From Ophioderma brevispina (lineage: Eukaryota > Echinodermata > Ophiuroidea > Amphilepidida > Ophiodermatidae), in NCBI GenBank assembly GCA_023653785.1, contig JAMKCH010044055.1, positions 1 to 64,000 of the forward strand: a stretch of DNA of 64,000 nt, in the 5' to 3' direction. Below the pieces are notes generated by a model. It was not told where the DNA came from, made no database searches, and saw only the letters and a list, made by a program, of their open reading frames with translations. Of the stretch, positions 53,251 to 63,016 are shown piece after piece; the stretch's first letter is position 1; each line of letters opens with the position of its first letter. The position numbers were made by a program, and so were the translations under genes.

Positions 53251-54940
53251 CCACATTTTTTGGTGATCATATTTATGTATCTGACAATCTCCTGAACTTT
53301 AGGTCAAAAAACCCCACTTATTTTTTTCAGTTTCTTGGGCACCTTTTACACTTGGAGTGATATTATTGGTGTTGACAACACATTGGTTGTTAGGCCAAAA
53401 AAAAAAAGACAAAAAGAAAGAAAACAAAAAACGTTTGTCTCAGCTTTCCTGTAGCCGAAACCCTAATAGCTCTGTTGTTTTTTTTAGTTAAAATAGCTAT
53501 GCCTATATTGTAAATTTTTTTTAATTGCATTTTTACACAACTTTTTTTCAGCGGCTTCACAGGCCAAATTTTCCTTTCCTTTTTTTTTTCCTTGGCCCCA
53601 GTTTTACATTAAAACAACAAACAAACACACAAAAGTGTTAAAAAGCTTGTGAAACCTTTAAAAAAAAAATGTGGATTTTTTATGTGAGCAGGAAGCCGAG
53701 GACTTTGTCTATAGTCTTACCTTCTTGATACCTTCCACATACGTCCGATTTCTGACAGCATAGACACAGCATTATAAATTGCAAATAAAGACCATACGTA
53801 TCATAGAAATCCATATATTTTCTAGAAATTCACCATACATTTTGAGAAAACGAGCACAAGTTATGACAAATATTTACGATGTGTAATTCCCAGACAGATC
53901 AATAGCATGACAAACCACAATGACATTACAACATTACTGAGCTTTCAATCAGTATGAAAAGGCTTGCTAACATCAACCAGTCTCAACCAATTTGTACACT
54001 TCCGATTGTTCCTTTGCAAGTTGTACATGTTAACAGAGGATTCATATTGTTAATTTACATATTAACATTAGCTGTTGCAATTATGCCCATAACAGCACAA
54101 GTTGAGATAGTACATTAATCATACCTTACCCACTTATTAAACTAACCAACAGCTGGATCTTGATGGTAGGCACTCTGGATAAGAAGTACAAGAGCAATCA
54201 TTATGAACAGAGATGAAGGGCCCTACAAACTTGACAAAAAGTAGCTGGATTTCAGTGAGGGGGGAACAGGACAAAGGTAATGGACCTATATATGTGGACA
54301 AATTTACAACCACAAATAAGCTGGATATCACTGGTGGTCAAAGGCATAGAGGGGAAAATAACACAATTTCAGATAATGAGGGGTTACAAACCGGGGTTAC
54401 AAATTGGCAAAACTTTACAACCAGTTCATCACAAAAGGACACCTTGCTTTCATCTCTGACAATAACATTTCGACATCTGTAAAATGATCTGCTGAGCTAA
54501 ATCATTAACACTGAAAATACCACGAGTACCTCAGATATCCTTAACTTACTCAATGACGATTTATTCTAAACCTGGTTGCATACGAAGAAACTGAAAACTA
54601 CTACTTGGAAGTGGAATGGTACATTGCATTTTCACTGGAAGTGACCCTCAGTTAATTCATGCATGCATCAAAACCACAAGGTCAAAACAATTAATTGTTT
54701 TGTTGTCCTTGACCAAGCAATCCAAATTTTGTGAATTTGCAGAAAAAGTTTTCCTGCACAAAATAATATAAGCCCTAATTTTGAAAATTGACTGATTTTT
54801 GGTAGAGTAATTGGTGATGAAAATTCCTCAATAGAAAATGTTTAACCAACTTAAGAATAAAATGAAGTTATATGACACCAATATATCCCTATCTAACTCA
54901 CATCACAGGGTTTCGTGTACATAGACAGCTCGATCATTTA
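53251..54940. other. intergenic with homopolymer-rich stretches
   Basis: A- and T-runs cluster at 53397-53690. AAAACAATTAATTGTTTT near 54686 is an 18-bp palindrome flanked by GGTCAA/TTGACC. The 89-codon frame at 54213-54482 overlaps an antisense frame and has no motif. No gene seen. Confidence 0.4.
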
Positions 54941-54952
54941 TTCAAAAATGAT

Positions 54953-55300
54953 AAGTCGAAGACACGCATTTGACATGTATTATATGAAAGATAATTGTCA
55001 TTACTTATGGGATGAAAAAATTGAAGAAAAAATTTGTTCATGGTTTGAATTAATGAAAATTTGGCTAAAAATCCAAGATGGCGGCCGTGATGCTATTGTT
55101 TATCAGGTGCTCACACAAATAGTCATCAGAAGAATATTAAGTAGAAGACAAGCCAATGACATGTTTTATATGAAAGACAATTGGATAAGGATTAATTTAA
55201 GACTCCAAAAATTGAAGAAAAAATTTGTCTTTGGTTTCGAAATCAACAAAATCTGGAAAAATTGGTCAAAAATCCAAGATGGCGGATATGCAATAAATGA
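54953..55300 (+). repeat. two-copy ~187-bp tandem duplication
   Basis: AGTCGAAGACACGCATTTGA and AGTAGAAGACAAGCCAATGA begin two diverged units. Each continues through CATGT-TTATATGAAAGA-AATTG, TTGAAGAAAAAATTTGT and TCCAAGATGGCGG. Outside it, CACAGGGTTTCG...GATCATTTATT (about 54904-54942) and its inverted counterpart (AATAAATGATCAGAG...ACCCTGTG, 55292-55318) suggest the pair sits within a TIR element. The 131-codon frame across it is a repeat product. Confidence 0.55.
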
Positions 55301-55924
55301 TCAGAGTTGAACCCTGTGACATTTATTATGCTTGGAAAAATGGTAGTGGTCAATGAACAATGTTTTGTTTTAGCATAATAAATATTCAAGTATGCAGGTG
55401 ATTTGGCTCCATTGAACCAGTTCTTAAAATAAACAGTGCCCAAGATACTACAATGACACTAGCTCCAACCAACAGCTGCACTGTTAATCTGTTAATAACG
55501 AAGATACCGGTGCCTATGGAAGTCGATGTAAAAGCAGAATGTCCGATACTTGAGTCATCAAAGACTGATCTACTAGATAGGGTTCAGACTTATGGTTACC
55601 TTCAGAAATGTTCAGAGGAATTCAGACTGTTCCTCCTAACTGGCTCATGATTTCTTAAAGATACACAGGCTTATTATTAGACATTTTCAACAAAAATATA
55701 AAATTCCTTCAATTTGCTCTCAAATGATTGACAATGACCTAGAAAGGGAAAAAAATAAAAAATGCTGTATCGTAGTACATGTAAGTCATGTTATAGTGCT
55801 AAGACTTCCCATGTTTTTGGCCTTTATTGTTAATATATTGTATTTTTTATCTCCAAATCTGTCATAATTCACTATTCCATGAACATCGCATTGATTCTGT
55901 AACCACAGATTGGTCAAACAGCAT

Positions 55925-56110
55925 ACCAAAGTTTTAAATCCGGTTTTGTCCCCGTCAATGGGGGTGGCCAGATACACCTCACACTCAGCAATACTGCTGT
56001 GTGAGGATTTATTGAAGCAAAAGATAATTGACCAGATGCCCTTCCTGACGCCAATCCACAGTTTTCGGCAGTGGGCCTAGCCTTTGGGCAACCATGCCCA
56101 CCATACAAGG
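55925..56110 (-). mobile_element. retroelement-like fragment with GGCGTCAGGAAGGGCATC motif
   Basis: The minus strand reads GAAAACTGTGGATTGGCGTC then AGGAAGGGCATCTGGTCAAT, a phrase I know from many animal non-LTR element and SINE tails. The 64-codon minus frame here reads AENCGLASGRASGQLSFASI from that motif. Identity to a particular family cannot be stated by eye. Confidence 0.35.
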
Positions 56111-56379
56111 CAGCATGTGCAGGATGGCTGCCAAGCTCTCCAGAGCTGACACCCTTGTAAGTAGATCTTCTTTTTCATTCTACCAGGTTAACCAGCTACC
56201 CTCCTCATCAGATTTCCTTAGAAAATTGATGGGGTGACGGTTTAGCCGCCGACAACTCGGCCCTGGGACAGGTAGTACTGGTTACCAGGATACCAGTAGC
56301 AGGCCCTAAAAGGAAACCTGACCTAACTATTATGTTTTCTGAAATTCCATTCACACATAAAGGTGTTGATTTGGACTTA

Positions 56380-56640
56380 GCAAACATTGGGCCAGTACCA
56401 CAAGTCTTTCAGAGATCAAAAGAACCAGGATTTACAAGATACCCAAGTGAAACAATATCTGATGATAATCTTGTCCAAGGCCAAGGACATAGCTGCAAGG
56501 GAGGAAATCGTAGGCAGAAAGTCAGAAAAGACAACATGAAATTCAACCCCAGGAAGTATGTGTTCAGTGTTCAGATTCTACATGTTAGTTATATTGGATA
56601 TATGTTGACAAAAGCCATGTTCACACAGTCACAAAAGGTT
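56380..56640 (+). mobile_element. Ty3/gypsy-type reverse transcriptase remnant
   Basis: The frame from 56332 reads GPVPQVFQRSKEPGFTRYPS, then ETISDDNLVQGQGHSC, then (R)KDNMKFNPRKYVFSVQIL and SYIGYMLTK. This follows gypsy RT order: P-E-VFQR, then IADDILVYGQG (the catalytic DD is kept as SDDNLV), then LKLNP-KC-F, then YLGH-LT. The spacing between DD and the NP-K block is shortened, and upstream frames are broken, so it is a dead fragment. The segment ends where the TIR element at 56619 begins. Confidence 0.65.
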
Positions 56641-57090
56641 TGAAACTCTGGAAGTGAAATTAAATCCAATTACTTCATTTCACCCCAAGTTGTGTCCACA
56701 TGATGGCCAAAACTCTGAAAATCACCCCAGCGACCATTCCCCTCCGCTTCTCATTTCGGAGTGTAGACCGGAACTCAACACACCGGAAGTCATGACCCTG
56801 CACGCGCGATATTCAACCACAGGAATTTATCATAGGATGCAGGTCGTGACCTTGCGAGCTCATCTCCACTCCACAAACCCCCGAAGCTGTACACATGGCA
56901 CGACACTCCAAAACACTTTGGAGTGTTAGCGGAGTTTCAGTTTCACCCTCTGGTTTTTTTTTTGGATAAAACTCCACTAGCCCCTCGATAAAACTCTGGA
57001 ATGTAAAACCCCGAATGTGTCCACACGGTCAAAAACCCTGTTCGACACAAGAGTTTTGAAAACTCCAGAGTTTCAGCCTCTGTGTGGACA
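56619..57090. mobile_element. TIR element inserted at the gypsy remnant, ~470 bp
   Basis: The left end TGTTCACACAGTCACAAAAG then GTTTGAAACTCTGGA faces the right end, whose complement is TGTCCACACAGAGGCTGAAA then CTCTGGAGT. A second set inside (AGTTGTGTCCACATGATGGC left; GTGTCCACACGGTC right; CACTCCAAAACACTTTGGAGTG hairpin at 56904-56925) repeats the same theme. No transposase is encoded; the 91-codon frame inside is a by-product. Confidence 0.55.
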
Positions 57091-57790
57091 TAACTAAAGA
57101 GAAGACTCAACCCAAACGACGATAGGATTACAGCCAACAATTAAAGGGGCAATGCATGATTCATAGTCTCATTAATCTGACTTGAGCTTTTCTGCAAGAA
57201 AATTAATAACAAAATGTATTTTCTGTTATTAAACAGACTGACATTACAAAACAGTGGCCTGTAGTGCACTGTGTGATATAAACATTTTGATCATAAAAGG
57301 AAATGCTCGTGAAACCATCATTTACACTTAACCCCATTCCTTTGCAACATGATCCAATAAAAGATCATGCTACGCTCATCCGAGGGTCCACAACCTGTGC
57401 CCACTCTTTCTATACATTTCCTGTTCAAACTTTCTTGCAGAGTATTTCACCAAAATCCAACTCAACTTCAATTTTGGAAATAAGCCTTTTTTAAACCATC
57501 AACAAGGAACAGGGTGCTAGGATTACAAAGTGCATGTTTTAGCTTTCACCTTATTAGAATTTTTCTTGGGGTGGCAAACTACTTTTCCAAGTTCACTGCT
57601 AAATTTGGGCGAGGCGGGTATCCTTCTTTGACAGTTCTTATATAAGATGTAAAAGAGTGTTGGTTATGAAAAACATTTCATCATAGCTATTTCATTACGT
57701 TTTACTGATATACAAGGGAATGCCATATAAATTGTTACTTCAGCACAATCCAAGTTGAATCTCGGACAACATGTGTCGCCTGCCGTTGAG
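57091..57790. other. intergenic, no gene recognised
   Basis: AT-rich unique sequence. The 63-codon frame at 57303-57494 has no motif. Confidence 0.4.
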
Positions 57791-57794
57791 GTTT

Positions 57795-58065
57795 GTATAT
57801 GATAGGCCTCATATGACCTTTGACCTCATCAACAAATGCAGGATCTAATGTTGCACCTGACTCAAGTTTGGTTCCAATTGAACTTGAACTTTTCAATTGA
57901 GGTCACTTTTACATTTTAGTCTATCTTACAACTTGACCTCACATGACCTTTAACCTTGGCATGTGACCTTTGACCTTGGTATGCGACCTTTGACCTCATC
58001 AATAAATGAGGGATCCCATGTTGCATCTATGACTCAAGTTTGGTTTAAATACATCAAAGTATGCA
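57795..58065 (+). repeat. two-copy tandem repeat with GACCTTTGACCTCATCAA
   Basis: GACCTTTGACCTCATCAACA ... GATCTAATGTTGCACCTGAC and GACCTTTGACCTCATCAATA ... GATCCCATGTTGCATCTATG are units about 165-170 bp apart, each going on to TCAAGTTTGGTT. Short TGACCTTTGACCTTGG repeats lie between them. GACCTTTGACC also occurs at 19.4 kb. Confidence 0.6.
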
Positions 58066-58097
58066 GATATTACAGGCAAATGTTAACCCTTTTTCAC

Positions 58098-58167
58098 AAC
58101 AACAGACAACAACAACAGACATCAACAACAACAGACATCAACAACAACAGACATCAACAACAGTGGA
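58098..58167 (+). repeat. 16-18 bp CAA-rich minisatellite
   Basis: ACAACAACAGACATCA repeats about four times, preceded by an ACAACAGACAACAAC variant. Confidence 0.85.
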
Positions 58168-58880
58168 CAAAGTGAGCCCAATGTGGCTTCATGCCTTAAG
58201 GCAGGCGACACAAAAAATGACAAAGTGAACCATATAAATTGTCTTACTTCCTTGACCAGATAAGTATTAAGACCCATAGACTGATTAATAACACAATTAG
58301 ATGTGCATAAGAAATTCACCATTTTCTGGTAAAAAAATGTCACAACTTTAGCCACATCAACAGCATTGTAAAAGAACTGATTCACAGTGGTTAATTTTTA
58401 ATTATTTCTAAATTTGTGAAAATTGCTGAAAAAAATTGAGTTGTTTTAGGTTACTATTGAGTTGTTCTCCAGTGCTGAAAATTTGTTGGTTGGCTTCAGA
58501 AAATTGAACAAAGACTGCAAGATGGTGGCTTTGACATGTCAAAGCCTTCAAGGTGCCCTTCAAGCTTTGTACCCTTCATGACTTGTGCTATCAGAGACTT
58601 TGGCATTATTAGAAACTTCTCACAGGTTCTGATCGGTATTATGTGCACTTTTATTTGGCATACACTTGCTTTTGACCATAATTATCAATCTGAGCCAGAC
58701 AACACATCCTTTTATTTTTTTTTTCAAATGTTAACCTTTTGCCTTGTTTTTGTGTGGAAAACATTCACTAATGTTAACATTTCATAATGTTGGCAAATAT
58801 TGCCATGCTTCTGGTATTGGTAGCACTCAAAAATAAAATATTTAGGTCCCATATTGAAAGATTGTGTTTTTTGTAAAACA
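58168..58880. other. intergenic, no gene recognised
   Basis: Nothing recognisable on either strand. Open frames of 83-87 codons lack motifs. Confidence 0.4.
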
Positions 58881-58881
58881 T

Positions 58882-59200
58882 CTGCATCTAGCCCCAACCT
58901 GCATATGGCTGCATCTAGCCCAACTGCATATGGCTGCATCTAGCCCCAACCTGCATATGGCTGCATCTAGCCCCAACCCGCATATGGCTGCATCTAGCCT
59001 CAGCCTGCAGATGGCTGCATCTAGCCCCAGCCTGCAGATGGCTGCATCTAGCCCCAACCTTGCATATGGCTGCATCTCGCACCAACCTTGCATATGGCTG
59101 CATCTAGCCCCAACCCGCATATGGCTGCATTAGCACCAACCTTGCGAGGGATGCCTCTAGCCCCAGCCTGCAGATGGCTGATTCAGCCCCGCCTGCTTCT
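58882..59200. repeat. 27-bp minisatellite
   Basis: The unit CTGCATCTAGCCCCAACCTG plus CATATGG repeats about eleven times. Some units have CAGCCTGCAGATGG in place of CAACCTGCATATGG. As 27 is a multiple of 3, every frame keeps a 9-residue period (MAASSPNLH on plus; GLDAAICRL on minus), which makes long open frames on both strands. These are not genes. It resumes briefly after the MITE at 59204-59368. Confidence 0.9.
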
Positions 59201-59203
59201 AGC

Positions 59204-59368
59204 CAGTGGTGTAAACCAGCTTTTTTTTTCGGGGGGGTGGGAGAGGGGGCACATATATTTTCAGGTGGGGCAAGCATATATTAAAATTTGGTTAGTGTAT
59301 AGTATATCATGGCCTATGTAATCACTAATTTGTCCTGCCTCCCCCCCCCCCCTCTGGGTACGCCACTG
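59204..59368. mobile_element. hAT-type MITE inside the 27-bp minisatellite
   Basis: CAGTGGTGTAAACCAGC at the left faces GGGTACGCCACTG at the right, the well-known CAGTGGCGTA...TACGCCACTG terminal sequence of hAT MITEs. G-rich (59229-59250) and C-rich (59341-59353) tracts lie just inside. TTCTAGC flanks the left and TTCTAGCC the right, a 7-of-8 match to an 8-bp hAT target duplication, and both flanks are minisatellite sequence. No coding capacity. Confidence 0.8.
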
Positions 59369-60505
59369 TTCTAGCCCCAGCCCTTGCTGGAGACCAGTTG
59401 CATGCAACCAACATGGATCCCTACAAGCAGGGTCTATGGCTAGCAAACCACCATATTCATTTTTAAAAAGGGCCAATTTCTCTATTGGATAGTCTGTAAC
59501 AACTAGACTTGACGTGTTGACAAAGAGGATTATTTCCAAAAGATGTACAAACTTTAAAAAAAAGTGCTTAAAAATAGAAAAAACTTGTTACGTAACCTGC
59601 ATTCAGTGATTCCCATAGTGTAGTCCCTAAAGAGACCTGGGGATTTCTTTTACACCAGTGGGGAAAATGGTGGCCAAAATCTTCTACGGATGGGCACTTT
59701 TTTTCAAAAGGATGAGGAAGTTTAAAATCCTAGCCATGACCGTGCTTGGTTGACCTTAAATATTAAGGCTTGGAGAATTACAATTATCATCTAAGCACTC
59801 GGCATTAAGAATCCAATTATCATGCAAATGATTGGTTCAGCAATAAAAGATTTGAAAATAAAAGGTTTAAAGTTTTAGAGGGAAACTTCCCTAATATGAA
59901 GTCCCTCCTGTCCACCATAAGAAAACTTACAAACCAATAATTATGCACCAAATTCGTAAGTCAATAATGATGATGAATACACATGCAGAAAAGGTACCAT
60001 TCATTTATATACAAAAAAATAAACTTAGCATACTATACACGAAAAGATTTTTTTAGAATGCAGAATTTACAACGTGAAATACACTAGGAAGCATTTTAAA
60101 AAGTAGCTATACAAAAAGGAGGTTGTGTCAACTTTTAGGAAATGGATAAATCTTGATTTATCCCTGTAAGTCCCTAATCATTACTGATTGAAAGATCCTT
60201 CTTTACTAACGAACAGCTGTTTTGAAAGGCCAGTCTGTGCAGTGCCTGACCAAGAACTTTGGAAGTACAAAACTATATTTTTAACTTATTTAGTTATTTT
60301 TTGTGAGCAGGTTACTTTTATTGCCCTATTAATCAGTTTAAGTCATCACTCAATTCCCTGGTAACTGATTCACACACCTTTTGGGATGTAGTTGCATACC
60401 ATAGACCTAGCATTGCGATCATTTTGATAATAGTTCAAAACTGATTCAGTTGATATGATAGGATTACACATAACATTTTGCTGGCAAATAACATTTGCTA
60501 TAGCT
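59369..60505. other. intergenic, no gene recognised
   Basis: AT-rich unique sequence after the last minisatellite unit (to about 59400). I see no gene or repeat. Confidence 0.4.
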
Positions 60506-60677
60506 GGATTTATTTCTCGGACAGTTCGCACGCACACCCCGTGCAAGCGCCGTCAGCTACACAGTGTTTTGGTGCATGTTTTGACCAATTGCGCATCGCG
60601 TTGCTATGTGCATTATCCCTGCCAGTTAACACATCTTACTCTGGCGTTTGTTCCGATTCTGTCCGAGAACTAAATCC
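60506..60677. mobile_element. TIR element, 172 bp
   Basis: GGATTTATTTCTCGGACAG at the left and CTGTCCGAGAACTAAATCC at the right are a 19-bp TIR with one mismatch. The interior is GC-richer than its surroundings (TTTTGACCAATTGCGCATCG). The 160-codon plus-strand frame at 60478-60960 runs through this element and the next and has no protein signature. Confidence 0.65.
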
Positions 60678-60837
60678 ACCGACTATAACATACAGTGACT
60701 TGTTCTGTAGAAGTATGTCTCACCAGTGGTGGTGCCATTTTTTTTCTGGGAGGAGTGAATTTCTGAGGACAAAAATCATGAAATTAGTGCAAAATTTGGC
60801 AATGTATATCTCACACATAAAAAAAAATAAATATATT

Positions 60838-61125
60838 TTAGGTCAAGAAAAAAAACAAGTTTGTCCAAGAAGACTGCGTGCAATATGTTTAAAATTGCTT
60901 TTTGACCGCATAATTTTTTTAAAGGTTTTACTCACTTTAAATTTTTTTGTAAAAAATTAAGAAAAAAATGAAAATTTGGCCTCGAAGCGGCCGAAAAATT
61001 GAAAAAAGTGGGCCAAAAATGCATTTAAAAAAAGAAACAACTCATTTCGCATGACCATTTTTCTAAAAAATTTTTTTTTTCACATTTCTTCTGAGACAAA
61101 CTTGTTTTTTTCTTTTGGCCTTAGA
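60838..61125. mobile_element. A/T-rich inverted-repeat element
   Basis: GGTCAAGAAAAAAAACAAGT then TTGTCCAAGAAG at the left faces the complement of the right end, GGCCAAAAGAAAAAAACAAG then TTTGTCTCAGAAG. The internal GGCCTCGAAGCGGCCGAAAA is locally palindromic. Related sequence (AACGTTTGTCTCAGCTTTCC with nearby A-runs) appears at about 53438. Confidence 0.45.
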
Positions 61126-62584
61126 GGGGGATATCTTTGTATCCTTGAATTGTGTAGAGCCACGAGGGTACGAAAAGTTCAAACAAACAAAAAAATAAGG
61201 AAAGACTGACCACCTTTCCTGATATTTAAACCACAAGAGCATATTATTACCACCAAAAGAACCGACTGTTCCATTATTTATGGAACTTAATGAATACACA
61301 GGGACAGTTGTTCTTATGTTTATAGAATTAACTACACAATGCAAATCCTGGGATGCAAATACTAAATGGGTCAAGTCATAGGGTTATATCCTGTTAAACA
61401 GTATATAGAATAAAATATTTCTTTATTTAGATTCAGATTTCAGATGCTTCTGTTTACAAGGGATTGGGAAAATTGCTATTTTTACTAAGAATAGCATCCC
61501 CTTTACCACATCATGTTACTAATCATACTTACTATATAAGTGGCACCTATGGAATTCTAGAAATTATATTTCAATAAAGGATATTACTAAAGGTGCATTT
61601 TGTGATTCCAGCACCTTCTGTTTTATTCATGGTTCACTAGATATCCTTGAGAAAAGCTTATTCACAGAATTTTAGTTGATTCCCATCTTGCAGTTTTGTG
61701 TTATGAGTAATTGCATGTTTCTCACAGTCCTTTAGGCCACTATGCTACAATTTGTCTGTTTATGGACAGAAAATACAAAATTGCAAATTTCTTACAGATA
61801 CGACCAAATTTGCACATATGATTAGGTGCACATGGATTAATAAGGCTAATGATTCGAATGATATAAAAATCTCAATTTTTTAAAGTCGGGGGACAAGGTT
61901 GCGGATCACGAAATGCCCCGTTAAGTTTCCCCTGCAGGGTTATATGACAACTTAAATCATTTTACAACTTATATCTCAATAATCAATATTTGTAAGTCCC
62001 CTTCCCCATAGCGTTCTATGAAATGTTTGATTACAAAGCAAGTCTCATGGGGGTGAAGATGGATTTTAATCGTATAAAAGCTTTACAGAATAAATCCATT
62101 ATTACAATATTGTGCTCTAGGTGCACAATTTGTTGACAAAATCGCAATTATACAAAATAAGAGGTAAAGCATAGAATGCAGGAATTGATTAATTCCTTGT
62201 TCAAAACTATATATTGTATTAAAGATACATCTTTACAAATATGTGAAATGTCATCTTAAAGTTCAAACTAAATGAATATCCTGGATTCTTCTGTTTAAGG
62301 ACACGCTTTAGTAATCACTGGGTTTACATTCTGGATTATTGTGCTTAATTAATACTACACATCCTTAAATCTGGGTTGTGGTTTAGGACTGGACTGAAAT
62401 GTCAACAAAGTCCTGTATATGCCAAGTTTTGGTGAGAAGACTGACGACCACTTTTGTAATGCAGCTGAAAAGTTTTAAGAAAATCACTTGGATGAAATTT
62501 TAACAACTTAGTTCTCCAGGTAGACTAGGATGAATGTTTATTAAAGGGGGATGACCCGATTTAAGTATATAAAGTGTTTGTATA
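61126..62584. other. intergenic, no gene recognised
   Basis: AT-rich unique sequence. The 103-codon minus frame at 61063-61374 has no motif. No repeat structure noticed. Confidence 0.4.
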
Positions 62585-62880
62585 AATAGAATGGCCTTCA
62601 TCCCAAAACCCTATCTGTAAAGTTTCGTGCCGACATTTCAATCTGTTTTGATGTGAAAGATACAAACGTGATTTTGTAAGCCCATAGAATACTTTGTAAT
62701 AATAATATTGGTTAACCAAAATAAGCACATTTTCACACATACAACTTCCAAACCAAGCATCCTTTAGTCCTAAGATTTCACAGCGTAAATGAGAAAAATA
62801 GCTTTCTTCAGATACCAAACTTTTGACCACTTCCGGTAAATATGGGGTTCCTGGGGACAAGGCTATTAGCGAACGGACCA
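62585..62880 (-). repeat. dispersed repeat family C, copy 2
   Basis: The minus strand matches 51855-52115 in order and spacing, from AAAAGTCCATGGTCCGTTCG to GAAACTTTACAGATAGGGTT. Compared with copy 1 it has an extra CAATATTATTATTACAAAGT-like stretch. Minus-strand open frames differ between copies, so it is not a conserved coding unit. Confidence 0.6.
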
Positions 62881-62942
62881 TGGACTTTTAAATCTTTCCC
62901 TGAAGATAGCCAGCACACACAAGTGTTGAAAAAAAAAACATG

Positions 62943-63016
62943 TGCGCTTGGCCGGACTCGAACAGGCAACCTCCATATTACTAGCATGGTGCTCTTCCAA
63001 CTGAGCCTGGGTCGGG
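62943..63016 (-). pseudogene. tRNA-Thr(AGT)-like pseudogene
   Basis: The minus strand reads GGCTCAGTTGGAAGAGC (D arm, GCTC/GAGC paired), then the anticodon arm CCATG-CTAGTAA-TATGG. That is a paired stem and 7-nt loop with anticodon AGT, which would read Thr. GGTT, then the T arm GCCTG-TTCGAGT-CCGGC (one mismatch) and acceptor 3' strand CAAGCGC plus A follow. The 5' acceptor strand (should be GCGCTTG) is absent: the sequence there is CCCGACC. So this is not functional and may be a pseudogene or a SINE head. A T/A-rich run follows downstream. Confidence 0.6.

Noticed and set aside
56150..56220. Intron with donor CTTGTAAGTAGA and acceptor TTCATTCTACCAG
   Set aside because: The interval would be about 50 bp, very short for this genome, and lies in retroelement-derived sequence.
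58842..59133. 89- and 92-codon frames on both strands with 9-residue repeats
   Set aside because: Product of the 27-bp minisatellite, whose period keeps every frame open.
60478..60960. 160-codon plus-strand frame, the longest of the 3' part
   Set aside because: It crosses a TIR element and an A/T-rich inverted repeat, has no family motif, and its second half is homopolymer-driven (KKNKYILGQEKKQ).
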